NCBI GenBank assembly: GCA_015234465.1
Contig: JADGNA010000008.1
Span: 992,001 to 1,056,000 of the forward strand
From: Salinibacterium sp.
GTDB lineage: Bacteria; Actinomycetota; Actinomycetes; Actinomycetales; Microbacteriaceae
DNA length: 64,000 nucleotides
Reading direction: 5' to 3'
Each line of letters begins with the position of its first letter. The first letter of the stretch is position 1. Of this stretch, positions 34,917 to 42,725 are shown piece by piece. The notes below the pieces were generated by a model. It worked only from the letters and a program-made list of their open reading frames with translations, was not told where the DNA came from and did no database searches. The position numbers and the translations under genes are program-made.

Positions 34917-36716
34917 GTGGCTGTACCCGCGCTTTCCCGCCGCGACCTGGACTTCCTGCTCTACGAGTGGCTTGACGTCGAACGTCTCACGGAGCGCCCG
35001 CGCTTTGCGGAGCACTCCCGTGAGACGTTCGACGCGGTCCTCGACCTGAGCGCCGACGTGGCGACGAAGCACTTCGCGCCACACAACAAGAAGTCCGACG
35101 CCAACGAGCCCGTCATGGCGGAGGACGGTACCGTCACCCTCGTGCCGGAGATCGCCGAGGGCCTCGCGGCCTTCACCGAGTCGGGCCTCTTCGCCGCCTC
35201 CTTCGACGAGGAGATCGGCGGCCTCCAGCTGCCCATGTCGGTTATGCGGGCATGCATGGCCTGGTTCCAGGCGGCGAACGCGAGCACCTCCAACTACGCC
35301 TTCCTCACGATCGGCAATGCGCACTGCATCGTGGCGCACGGGTCCGAGGAACAGGTCGACGAGTGGGTGCAGCCCATGCTCGAGGGTCGCTACTTCGGCA
35401 CCATGGCGCTCTCGGAGCCGCAGGCAGGCTCGTCGCTCGCCGACATCACGACCATGGCGGTGCCCCAGGACGACGGCACTTTCCGCCTGACGGGCACCAA
35501 GATGTGGATCTCGGGCGGCGATCACGAGCTGAGCGAGAACATCGTGCACCTCGTGCTCGCGAAGACACCCGGGGCTCCCGCGGGCGTGAAGGGAATCTCG
35601 CTCTTCATCGTGCCCAAGTACCTCCACGCATCCGATGGTTCGATCGGCGAGCGCAACGACGTGGTGCTCGCGGGACTCAACCACAAGATGGGCCAGCGCG
35701 GCACGACCAACACCCTCCTGAACTTCGGCGAGGGCAAGCACACGCCGGGCGGCTCCGCCGGCGCCGTGGGCTACCTGCTCGGGGAGCTGCACAGCGGACT
35801 CGCCTACATGTTCCACATGATGAACGAGGCGCGCATCGGGGTCGGGATGCTCGCGACATCCCTCGGCTATGTCGGCTACCGGCAGGCGCTCGACTACGCG
35901 AAGGTGCGCACGCAGGGCCGCGCGCTCGGTGTCAAAGACCCGAGCACGCCACCGGTGCCGCTCATCGAGCACGCCGACGTGCGACGGATGCTGCTCGAGC
36001 AGAAGGCCTACGTCGAGGGCGGCATGGCGCTCGGGCTCTACTGCTCCACGCTCGTCGATGAGGAGCAGACGGCGGAGAGCGAGGAGGAGCGCACGCAGGC
36101 GACCCTGCTGCTCGACATCCTCACGCCGATCGCGAAGAGCTGGCCCTCGCAGTGGGCGCTGCGCGCAAACGAACTCGCCATCCAGGTGCACGGCGGCTAC
36201 GGCTACACGCGCGACTTCGACGTCGAGCAGTTCTACCGCGACAACCGGCTGAACCCCATCCATGAGGGAACCCACGGCGTGCAGGGCCTCGACCTGCTCG
36301 GCCGCAAGGTCACGATGAAGGGTGGCGCGGCACTTGCGCTGCTGCTCGGCCGCATCAACGAGACCGCGGCGCGAGCAATCGAGGCCGGCGGCGAGGCTGC
36401 AGAACAGGGGCGGATGCTGCAGGCCGCCGCCGCCCGCATCCAGCAGAGCACCGAGCGGCTGTGGGGTCAGGGTGACCCGGCCGTCGCACTCGCCAACTCA
36501 TCCGTCTACCTCGAAGCGGTCGGGCACGTCGTGGTCGCGTGGCTGTGGCTCGACCAGGCGCTCGCGACCGGCGACAAGGTTGGCGAGTTCTACGACGGCA
36601 AGCGGCGCGCGGCATCCTTCTTCTTCGCGTGGGAGCTGCCCAAGACGGGGCCGCAGTTCGACCTGCTCGACAGCCTCAACCGCGACACCCTCGACATGGA
36701 GCCCGGCTGGTTCTGA
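34917..36716 (+). CDS. Acyl-CoA dehydrogenase, FadE5-like long form
   Basis: This 599-residue flavoprotein is longer than standard acyl-CoA dehydrogenases (about 380) and resembles the mycobacterial FadE5 type, with an N-terminal extension and a C-terminal helical domain. MALSEPQAGSSLADI is the FAD/substrate loop, KMWISGGDHE follows, and QVHGGYGYTRDFDVEQFYRDNRLNPIHEGTHGVQ carries the FAD site and the probable catalytic Glu. It would form enoyl-CoA and hand electrons to ETF encoded just upstream. GTG start at 34917 with GGAGG nine bases before. It ends eight bases from a convergent gene. Confidence 0.92.
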   Translation: MAVPALSRRDLDFLLYEWLDVERLTERPRFAEHSRETFDAVLDLSADVATKHFAPHNKKSDANEPVMAEDGTVTLVPEIAEGLAAFTESGLFAASFDEEIGGLQLPMSVMRACMAWFQAANASTSNYAFLTIGNAHCIVAHGSEEQVDEWVQPMLEGRYFGTMALSEPQAGSSLADITTMAVPQDDGTFRLTGTKMWISGGDHELSENIVHLVLAKTPGAPAGVKGISLFIVPKYLHASDGSIGERNDVVLAGLNHKMGQRGTTNTLLNFGEGKHTPGGSAGAVGYLLGELHSGLAYMFHMMNEARIGVGMLATSLGYVGYRQALDYAKVRTQGRALGVKDPSTPPVPLIEHADVRRMLLEQKAYVEGGMALGLYCSTLVDEEQTAESEEERTQATLLLDILTPIAKSWPSQWALRANELAIQVHGGYGYTRDFDVEQFYRDNRLNPIHEGTHGVQGLDLLGRKVTMKGGAALALLLGRINETAARAIEAGGEAAEQGRMLQAAAARIQQSTERLWGQGDPAVALANSSVYLEAVGHVVVAWLWLDQALATGDKVGEFYDGKRRAASFFFAWELPKTGPQFDLLDSLNRDTLDMEPGWF

Positions 36717-36724
36717 GCCAGTAC

Positions 36725-37369
36725 TCAACCCACCGGGCGGCGCACCCGCAGCACCGTGTCGGCGATCGTCATCCGCGTGCCCTTCCAGGTCATTGTGCGT
36801 TCGAAGATCCCGTTGGTCTCGACGGCCCAGTCGGCTGGAAGCGCCAGCGAGGTAAGCACTTCATCAGCCGTCGGCGGGACCTCGTGATCGTGCTTCCCGT
36901 CGGCCATGCCGGGCGGCGGGGCGCCGTGTCCGACGATGAGAAGGCGGCCGCCCGGCGCCACCGCAGCCACCGCGCGGCGGAGGATCTCCTCGCGCGGGAG
37001 CTCGACGGGCGAGTGGAGGAACGCCGCCGTCACGAGGTCGAACTCGGCACTCGGATGCCACTGCGCCAGGTCGGCCTGCAGCCACGTCACGCGGTGCGAG
37101 AGTCCGCGAAGCTGTGCTTCCTCGGCGGCGACCGCAAGGGCATTGGCGGAGATGTCGATCGCGGCCACGGTCCAGCCGTGACTCGCGAGCCACAGGGCGT
37201 CGCCGCCTTCGCCGCTGCCGAGTTCGAGGGCGGTGCCGGCAGGGAGGCCGGCCACCTCGTGTTCGACGGCGGCATTCACGCGACCGCTCCACATCCGCCC
37301 GCTCTCGCCGCGGTGACTGACGTAGCGCTCCTCCCAGAGTGCGGCGGGGTCGTGCCCGTGCCCGGTCAT
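36725..37369 (-). CDS. Class I SAM-dependent methyltransferase
   Basis: This 214-residue protein has the SAM-binding motif I LELGSGEGGDALWLASHG, acidic motif II AAIDIS, and LVTAAFLHSPVELPREEIL and GGRLLIVGHG for motifs IV and V. It resembles the TehB/TPMT-like group, which methylates small molecules such as thiols or tellurite. Its ATG overlaps the stop of the flavin oxidoreductase by four bases, so the two are coupled; together they may act on a thiol or sulfur compound. Target unknown. Confidence 0.85.
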   Translation of the reverse strand: MTGHGHDPAALWEERYVSHRGESGRMWSGRVNAAVEHEVAGLPAGTALELGSGEGGDALWLASHGWTVAAIDISANALAVAAEEAQLRGLSHRVTWLQADLAQWHPSAEFDLVTAAFLHSPVELPREEILRRAVAAVAPGGRLLIVGHGAPPPGMADGKHDHEVPPTADEVLTSLALPADWAVETNGIFERTMTWKGTRMTIADTVLRVRRPVG

Positions 37370-38352
37370 GCCGCACCCGCCTCGACGACGCGAGCGGATG
37401 CCGCGGCGACCTCTTCCGCGATGATCTCGCCGTTGATCGCGAGTGCCGCCGTCGCGCCGGACCCCGCGGCGATGGGAACGAGGGCCGCAGGGTTGCCCGT
37501 GTTGCCGACCGCCCACACGCCGTCGACACTCGTCTTGCCGGTCGCGTCGACCGTGGCCCAGGGCCCGAAGGGGGTCTCGGTGCGGGCCGCGCCGAGCTGC
37601 CGCAGCGGTGCGTCGAGGGGCACGGGCGTGGGCTCCGCGAACACGACGTCGAGCGGCGCCACCGTGCCGTCGGCGAGCTCGAGCCCGGTCAGCGTGTCGC
37701 CCTCCGTGACGAGGCGGACGACCGCGCGGTGCTCCAATCGGATGCCGCGGGCCTCGAGCACGTGCCGCTCGGCCGCCGGGATGTCGCCGGCAAGCGCCGT
37801 GAACACGGTCACGTCGTTCGAGTAGGGGCGAAGCATGTGCGCTTTGTGCAGGCCCATGACGGATGCGGCGAGCACCCCGATCGCGCGCCCCCTTGCCTCG
37901 TAGCCGTCGCAGTAGGGGCACGCGACGACGCCGCGTCCCCACTGCTCGGCGAGGCCCGGGATGTCGGGGAGTTCGTCGCGGGCGCCTGTCGCGACGACAA
38001 GGCGGCGGGCCGTCATCCGTGTGCCGAGGTCGGTCACGACCTCGAAGCCCTCGGCGACGGCGCGGGTCTCGATGACGCGCGCGTGCTCGATCACGCCGTC
38101 GGCGTCCCGCACTTCGCGGTATCCGTCTGCGACGAGTTGGAGGGGCGAGTAGCCGTCGCGGCTGAGCACCCCGTGCATCCGGGGCGCGAACCTGTTGCGG
38201 GGTTCCTGCGCGTCGAGCACGAGCACGCGGCGGCGGGCCCGGGCGAGGATGAGTGCCGCGCTGAGGCCGGCGGTGCCGCCGCCGATGACGATGACGTCCC
38301 ACGGCTCGGAACCTGGCCGGCTCGTCGGTGGTGAGGAGAGTTGTCCGTTCAT
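37366..38352 (-). CDS. Thioredoxin-reductase-like FAD/NAD(P) oxidoreductase
   Basis: This 328-residue flavoprotein has an N-terminal FAD motif VIVIGGGTAGLSAALILARA, ATGARDELPDIPG, a redox-active CPYC (VVACPYCDGYEARG) and a C-terminal GVWAVGNTGNPA with the final FAD-binding region. It fits the NAD(P)/FAD oxidoreductases related to TrxB, of which the gliotoxin/holomycin dithiol oxidases are members. The partner is unknown. It is coupled to a methyltransferase and divergent from a cupin-type regulator, a set often found together in actinobacteria. Confidence 0.87.
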   Translation of the reverse strand: MNGQLSSPPTSRPGSEPWDVIVIGGGTAGLSAALILARARRRVLVLDAQEPRNRFAPRMHGVLSRDGYSPLQLVADGYREVRDADGVIEHARVIETRAVAEGFEVVTDLGTRMTARRLVVATGARDELPDIPGLAEQWGRGVVACPYCDGYEARGRAIGVLAASVMGLHKAHMLRPYSNDVTVFTALAGDIPAAERHVLEARGIRLEHRAVVRLVTEGDTLTGLELADGTVAPLDVVFAEPTPVPLDAPLRQLGAARTETPFGPWATVDATGKTSVDGVWAVGNTGNPAALVPIAAGSGATAALAINGEIIAEEVAAASARVVEAGAA

Positions 38353-38381
38353 GGTTCCAGCGTGCGGCGTGCTAGCTTGAC

Positions 38382-38408
38382 TGGCAACTATCCGTGCTGA
38401 ATTGGCAA
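38382..38408 (+). promoter_or_regulatory. Direct repeat TGGCAA, possible operator of the cupin regulator
   Basis: TGGCAA at 38382-38387 and 38403-38408 start 21 bases apart, two helical turns, in the 68-base gap between divergent genes. A TTGACT box (38377-38382) abuts the first copy. This spacing would place a regulator on one DNA face. Confidence 0.3.
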
Positions 38409-38420
38409 GAAGGGGAGGCC

Positions 38421-38999
38421 ATGCCCGAGAACTCCGTCAAGCTCGTGGGGCCGCGACTCAAGAGCTGGCGCGAGAAGCGCAGCATGACGCTCGCCGAACT
38501 GTCGCGCATCACCGGCATCTCCGCCAGCACGCTGTCGCGGCTCGAGGCAGGCAAGCGCGCGCCCAACCTCGAGCTCGTCGTGCCCATCGCGCGAGCCCTT
38601 CGCCTCGAGCTGGACGACATCGTTCCGCAGGCCGCACCCGACCCCCGGGTGGCCCGCACGAAGAAGCGAGTGGGCGAGATCCAATACGAGACGCTCTCGC
38701 CCGAGTCGAGCCCCGTGCAGACCTACAAGGTCACCCTCCCGGCCAACCCGGATGGCGCGACGGCCGTGCCGGATCCGCGGGTGCACGATGGCCACGAGTG
38801 GCTCTATGTGCTCTCGGGGAGGCTGCGCCTCGTGCTGGGCGACCAGGAGGTCACGCTCGGCCCGGGCGAGGCTGCGGAGTTCGACACGCGGCTCCCGCAC
38901 TGGCTCTCGGCGACGGGCGCCGGGCCCGTCGAGATGCTGTCGATCTTCAGCAAGGAGGGCAAGCGCATCCACCTGCGTGCCCGCCCTGCGGCGAAGTAG
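38421..38999 (+). CDS. XRE-family regulator with C-terminal cupin domain
   Basis: This 192-residue regulator has a helix-turn-helix at residues 8-62 (LKSWREKRSMTLAELSRITGISASTLSRLEAGKRAPNLELVVPIARAL) and a cupin at about 95-185 (HDGHEWLYVLSGRLRLVLGDQEVTLGPGEAAEFDTRLPHWLSATG), where a small ligand or metal binds. I chose ATG 38421 since AAGGGGAGG lies just before it; an upstream GTG at 38394 adds nine residues. It is divergent from the oxidoreductase-methyltransferase operon and probably controls that operon and itself. Confidence 0.9.
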   Translation: MPENSVKLVGPRLKSWREKRSMTLAELSRITGISASTLSRLEAGKRAPNLELVVPIARALRLELDDIVPQAAPDPRVARTKKRVGEIQYETLSPESSPVQTYKVTLPANPDGATAVPDPRVHDGHEWLYVLSGRLRLVLGDQEVTLGPGEAAEFDTRLPHWLSATGAGPVEMLSIFSKEGKRIHLRARPAAK

Positions 39000-39011
39000 C
39001 CCGGGGGCTGG

Positions 39012-39017
39012 CAGGAT
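39012..39017 (+). promoter_or_regulatory. -10 box of the F420 oxidoreductase-cofE operon, leaderless type
   Basis: CAGGAT, six bases, then the ATG at 39024. Confidence 0.4.
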
Positions 39018-39023
39018 TCACCT

Positions 39024-40022
39024 ATGACTCGCGCGCGCATCGGATACGCCGCCATGCTGGAACAGTTCGCGCCCTCCGAGGCGGTCGCGCTCGCCGCGCA
39101 CGCCGAGGCGCACGGCTTCTCGGGGGTCATCGCCGCAGACCACTTCCAGCCGTGGGTGCCCGCGCAGGGTGAGTCATCCTTCGTGTGGAGCGTGCTCTCC
39201 GCGCTCGGGGAGCGCACCGAGGGCAGCTTCGGACCCGTGACCTCGCCGACCTTCCGGATGCACCCGGCCGCCGTGGCGCAGGCATCCGCGACCCTCGCAA
39301 GCATGTACCCGGGACGGCACTGGCTCGGCGTGGGCTCGGGCGAGGCACTCAACGAGCACGTCGTCGGCCAGTACTGGCCCGAGGCGCCCGAACGCATCGA
39401 CCGGATGTTCGAGGCTGTCGAGGTCATCGGCAAGCTCTTCGCAGGTTCGCTCGCGGGCCGTGACGTGCGGCACAGCGGCACGCACTTCCGCCTCGAGTCG
39501 GCGCGCCTGTGGACCATGCCCGAGGTCGCGCCCCAGGTGCTCGTCGCGACATCCGGACCCGTGACCGCGAAGCGCGCGGGACGGGTCGCCGACGGCATCA
39601 TCACGACCAATGCGCCGCTCGAGAAGCTCGAGCAGCTGCTGCGCCGCTTCGAGGAGGGGGCCCGCGCGGTCGGCCGGGACGCGACATCCGCCCCGCGCGT
39701 GCTGCGCCTGCACCTCAGCTGGGCCGACACCGACGAGCAGGCCATGGCGAACGCGCTGCGGGAGTGGCCCAACGGCGCCATGCGGTTCTCGCAGGCCGAC
39801 GTGCGGTCGCCCTACGAGTTCGAGCAGCTGGCCAGGCTCGTGCGGCCAGAGCACTTCGAGGGGCGGATGCTCGTGAGCGCCGACCTCGACGCCCACCGCG
39901 AGCACATCCAGCGTCACCTCGACCTCGGGTTCACTCACATCCACCTGCACAACGTGGGTCGCAACCAGCGCGAGTGGATCGAGGCCTTCGGGCGCGATGT
40001 GCTGCCGAAGTTGGTGGCGTGA
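39024..40022 (+). CDS. F420-dependent LLM oxidoreductase, Fgd-related
   Basis: This 332-residue protein is a paralogue of the Fgd at 30986: it keeps [43 protein letters not shown] and the C-terminal [14 protein letters not shown]. Sugar-phosphate-binding positions differ, so it is unlikely to be a second glucose-6-phosphate dehydrogenase. TIGRFAM describes Fgd-like families of unknown substrate in actinobacteria, and this fits one. It overlaps cofE by one base (TGATG) and so shares its mRNA, tying it to coenzyme F420. Confidence 0.88.
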   Translation: MTRARIGYAAMLEQFAPSEAVALAAHAEAHGFSGVIAADHFQPWVPAQGESSFVWSVLSALGERTEGSFGPVTSPTFRMHPAAVAQASATLASMYPGRHWLGVGSGEALNEHVVGQYWPEAPERIDRMFEAVEVIGKLFAGSLAGRDVRHSGTHFRLESARLWTMPEVAPQVLVATSGPVTAKRAGRVADGIITTNAPLEKLEQLLRRFEEGARAVGRDATSAPRVLRLHLSWADTDEQAMANALREWPNGAMRFSQADVRSPYEFEQLARLVRPEHFEGRMLVSADLDAHREHIQRHLDLGFTHIHLHNVGRNQREWIEAFGRDVLPKLVA

Positions 40023-40807
40023 TGGGGCTCGTTCCAGGACTCGCGGTCCTCGGCGTGGCGGGCATCCCCGAGGTCCGGCCCGGCGACGACATTGCGGCGC
40101 TCATCCTCGCGGCAGGCGCCGAACTGGAGCACGGCGACATCCTCGCCGTGACGAGCAAGGTCGTGTCGAAGGCCGAGGGGCGCATCGTCGCGGCGGCCGA
40201 CCGAGAGCAGGCGATTACTGACGAGACCGTGCGCGTGGTGGCATCCCGCGAGCATCCCGGCGGCGTCACCCGCATCGTCGAGAACCGGCAGGGCCTCGTG
40301 ATGGCGGCGGCCGGCGTCGACTCGAGTAACACGGATGACGGCACCGTGCTGCTGCTCCCCGAGGATCCGGATGCCTCGGCCCGCGCACTCTGCGCCGCGC
40401 TCCGCCGCGCGACCGGCCTGCGCCTCGGCGTCATCATCACCGACACGGCGGGGCGTCCCTGGCGGCAGGGACAGACCGACATCGCGATCGGTGCGGCGGG
40501 GGTGCGGGTCATCGACGACCTGCGGGGCGCCACGGATGCCGCGGGGCGGCCGCTCACCGTCACGGCGGCGGCGATCGGGGATGAGGTGGCTGCGGCATCC
40601 GACCTCGTCAAGGGCAAGACCAGCGGCATGCCCGTCGCGGTCGTGCGGGGACTCGGCCGCTACGTCACCGAGCTCGACGCGCCGGGCGCGCGATCCCTGC
40701 AGCGGCACGGCGACGCCGACATGTTCAGCCTGGGGACTGCGGAGGCACGGGCGGAAGGCTACGAGGCGGGGCGGGCCTCGCTACTCAAGCCGCCGCCGTC
40801 GGCGTAG
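40022..40807 (+). CDS. cofE: Coenzyme F420-0:L-glutamate ligase
   Basis: This 261-residue enzyme adds gamma-linked glutamates to F420-0 using GTP. Evidence is [18 protein letters not shown], the [23 protein letters not shown] block, [27 protein letters not shown] and [24 protein letters not shown], all conserved in CofE and the N-terminal half of FbiB. It is stand-alone, without the nitroreductase-like domain fused in mycobacterial FbiB. No other F420 biosynthesis gene is in the window; a probable F420-0 importer lies 1.1 kb away on the opposite strand. Start at ATG 40022 overlaps the preceding stop. Confidence 0.94.
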   Translation: MGLVPGLAVLGVAGIPEVRPGDDIAALILAAGAELEHGDILAVTSKVVSKAEGRIVAAADREQAITDETVRVVASREHPGGVTRIVENRQGLVMAAAGVDSSNTDDGTVLLLPEDPDASARALCAALRRATGLRLGVIITDTAGRPWRQGQTDIAIGAAGVRVIDDLRGATDAAGRPLTVTAAAIGDEVAAASDLVKGKTSGMPVAVVRGLGRYVTELDAPGARSLQRHGDADMFSLGTAEARAEGYEAGRASLLKPPPSA

Positions 40808-40810
40808 CGT
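40805..40810 (+). promoter_or_regulatory. -10 box of the Ddn-like gene, leaderless type
   Basis: TAGCGT, six bases, then the ATG at 40817. The TAG of the box is the cofE stop codon. Confidence 0.5.
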
Positions 40811-40816
40811 GGGGGC

Positions 40817-41257
40817 ATGCCACTCAGCGGAGACTACGAACCCAGCACATCGAAGCGCACCGCCGACCAGGTTGCCCTCTATGAGCGCTCCGGCGGCACG
40901 GAGGGCACGACCCTCGGCGGCAGGCCGGTCGTGATCGTCACGTCCGTCGGCGCGAAGTCGGGCAAGCTGCGCAAGATCGCGCTCATGCGGGTCGAACACG
41001 AGGGCGAGTATGCGCTCGTCGCCTCGATGGGCGGGGCGCCGAAGCATCCGGTCTGGTACTACAACCTCGTCAAGGAGCCGCACATCGAGCTTCAGGACGG
41101 CGCCGAGCGCGCCGACTACGAGGTGCGGATCGTGGAGGGCGAGGAGAAGGCGGCGTGGTGGGAGCGGGCCGTCGAGGCGTTTCCGCCCTACGCGGAGTAC
41201 CAGCAGCGCACGGAGCGGGAGATCCCGGTGTTCGTGGCGCGGCGCATCGCAGGGTAG
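40817..41257 (+). CDS. Deazaflavin (F420)-dependent nitroreductase family protein (Ddn-like)
   Basis: This 146-residue protein belongs to the FDOR-A split-barrel family of mycobacterial Ddn, which uses F420H2 to reduce quinones and nitro compounds. [58 protein letters not shown] matches the family's F420-binding core, and [12 protein letters not shown] the C-terminus. It may reduce menaquinone or protect from oxidative stress. It follows cofE by nine bases but also has its own -10 box. Confidence 0.9.
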   Translation: MPLSGDYEPSTSKRTADQVALYERSGGTEGTTLGGRPVVIVTSVGAKSGKLRKIALMRVEHEGEYALVASMGGAPKHPVWYYNLVKEPHIELQDGAERADYEVRIVEGEEKAAWWERAVEAFPPYAEYQQRTEREIPVFVARRIAG

Positions 41258-41270
41258 CAAGCCCATGGTT

Positions 41271-41347
41271 GCCGAGCGATGTGCGGGTTTGGTGGCGATG
41301 CGCGGGCTCTAGCGTGCGCATCGCCACCAAACCCGCACATCGTCGGC
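41271..41347. repeat. Long perfect hairpin, element I
   Basis: Perfect 27-bp arms (41277-41303 and 41316-41342) close a 12-base loop; five more base pairs (41271-41275 with 41343-41347) follow after a one-base bulge. It fills the gap between two convergent genes, 13 bases past one stop and six before the other, and would make a strong two-way terminator. Its arm sequence is unique in the window. Confidence 0.85.
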
Positions 41348-41353
41348 GGCTCA

Positions 41354-41800
41354 CTACACGTCGTCGGGCGTCGCCTCGTGGTGCGGGGCGCCGTGCGTGC
41401 GGCGGTCCTCCTTCATCTCCGCCTCGAAGAGGTGGCGTCGGCCGCCTGCGAGCTGGTCGCGGGCATCCTTCTCCACCTGCTTAAAGGCGGCGTAGTAGTT
41501 GTCGTCGTAGTCCTCGACGATCTGGAACGTCCAGCGACCGCCGACGACGTTGCGGCCCACGATCTCGCGGTCGATGCGCTCGGCGAGCTCGTCGTGCCCG
41601 GCCTTGCGGAGCGCCTCGACCGCGTCGCCGAGGTGCAGGTCGGCCGTGCCGGTCAGCCGGTGGAAGCCGTACAGCAGCCCCCGCGCATGCTCGACGACCT
41701 CGAGCGCCTCCGACAGTTTGCCGAGTGCCTCGACGGTCGCGTCGTCGAGTCCGTCTGGGCGCTGGTGGGCGGCATCCGGTCCGTCATGCGTCTCACTCAT
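41354..41800 (-). CDS. Conserved hypothetical protein
   Basis: This 148-residue soluble protein is mostly helical, charged and Asp/Glu-rich. A helical first part (DATVEALGKLSEALEVVEHARGLLYGFHRLTGTADLHLGDAVEALRKAGHDELAERIDREIVGRNVVGGRWTFQIVEDYDDNYY) is followed by a polar, His-rich tail (HGAPHHEATPDDV). I recognise the pattern as one seen in many actinobacterial genomes but can name no function. The first helix could bury a cofactor or form a bundle. I chose ATG 41800; an open frame extending upstream runs through a palindromic repeat and is not credible. Confidence 0.7.
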   Translation of the reverse strand: MSETHDGPDAAHQRPDGLDDATVEALGKLSEALEVVEHARGLLYGFHRLTGTADLHLGDAVEALRKAGHDELAERIDREIVGRNVVGGRWTFQIVEDYDDNYYAAFKQVEKDARDQLAGGRRHLFEAEMKEDRRTHGAPHHEATPDDV

Positions 41801-41858
41801 GCCCCGGATGTTGCCCCCGCCGCCCGAGAATTCGCCCAGTTGCGTGAGCCGGTCTTGA

Positions 41859-41917
41859 GTGAGATCCGACAAGTGCACCTTCCCGACGGCGCGGAAGGTG
41901 CACTTGTCGGATCTCAC
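41859..41917. repeat. GTGAGATCCGA palindrome, element H
   Basis: Perfect 25-bp arms (41859-41883 and 41893-41917) close a nine-base loop. The outer GTGAGATCCGA and inner TGCA match element G at 24006-24068. It lies 28 bases past the stop of the ABC ATPase gene at 41946. Confidence 0.85.
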
Positions 41918-41945
41918 GCGAGGAGAAGGGAGGGGATGGGGGCGA

Positions 41946-42725
41946 CTAGGAGAAGACGATGACCGGATGCCCCGTGCGCGGGTTGGTGAGCACGTCGCAG
42001 TCCACGCCGTAGACGGCGCTGATGGTGGCGGGCTGCAGCACCTCGGCGGGGGTGCCGGCGGCCACGAGGCATCCGTCGTCGAGGAGCAGGATGCGGTCGC
42101 AGTGGGCGGCCGCGAGCGTGAGGTCGTGGAGCGCCATGACGGCCGTGACGCCGAGCCCGCGCACCTGCCGCAGGAGCGACAGTTGGGCGTGCACGTCGAG
42201 GTGGTTGGTGGGTTCGTCGAGCAGGAGCACGCCCGGCTCCTGGGCGAGGGCCCGGGCGACCTGCACGCGCTGCTGCTGGCCGCCGCTCAGGGTGTGCCAG
42301 TGGCGCTCGGCGATATCGGTCGCGCCCGCGGCGGCGAGGGCGGCGTCGACCGAGGGGGCATCGGTGGGGCTGAGGAGTCCGCGGCGGTGCGGGATGCGGC
42401 CGAGCTGCACGACTTCACGGGCGGTCAGGTCGGTCGAGGGGGTGGCGTTCTGTTCGAGGAGGGCGATGCGGCGGGCGCGCTCGCGGCGCGGGAGGGCGGC
42501 GAGGTCGGTTCCGTCGATTGCGACCGTGCCGGCATCCGGGGCCGTGATGCCGCCGATGATCCGTAGGAGTGTGGACTTGCCGGCGCCGTTGGGGCCGAGC
42601 AGGCCCGTCACGAGGCCGCTGGGGGCACTCGCCGTGATGTCGCGCAGGATCGGACGGCCGTCGATCGAGACGGAGACGCCGCTGAGCTCGAGCCCCGCAA
42701 GCCGGACCCGTGTCGTCACGCCCAT
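41946..42725 (-). CDS. ABC importer ATP-binding protein, proposed F420-0 uptake (BtuD/FecE type)
   Basis: This 259-residue ATPase has Walker A LGPNGAGKST, signature LSGGQQQRVQVARAL, Walker B VLLLDEPTNHLD and switch His MALHDLTL. It belongs to the iron-siderophore/cobalamin branch. Its start overlaps the permease stop by ten bases. As I recall, TIGRFAM defines an actinobacterial three-gene cassette of this type (TIGR03868, 03869, 03873) as a proposed F420-0 importer because it clusters with cofE and fgd in organisms without F420 synthesis; the same neighbours occur here. A siderophore or haem importer is the alternative. Confidence 0.85.
   Translation of the reverse strand: MGVTTRVRLAGLELSGVSVSIDGRPILRDITASAPSGLVTGLLGPNGAGKSTLLRIIGGITAPDAGTVAIDGTDLAALPRRERARRIALLEQNATPSTDLTAREVVQLGRIPHRRGLLSPTDAPSVDAALAAAGATDIAERHWHTLSGGQQQRVQVARALAQEPGVLLLDEPTNHLDVHAQLSLLRQVRGLGVTAVMALHDLTLAAAHCDRILLLDDGCLVAAGTPAEVLQPATISAVYGVDCDVLTNPRTGHPVIVFS

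Noticed and set aside
33777-36275. Open frame of about 830 codons antisense to etfA, the cytochrome and the acyl-CoA dehydrogenase
   Set aside because: It crosses three well-supported genes, has low-complexity His/Asp/Arg composition and no family resemblance.
41801-41917. Longer start for the hypothetical gene, from 41917
   Set aside because: The extra 39 codons run through the GTGAGATCCGA palindrome and would encode the repeat; ATG 41800 is more credible.
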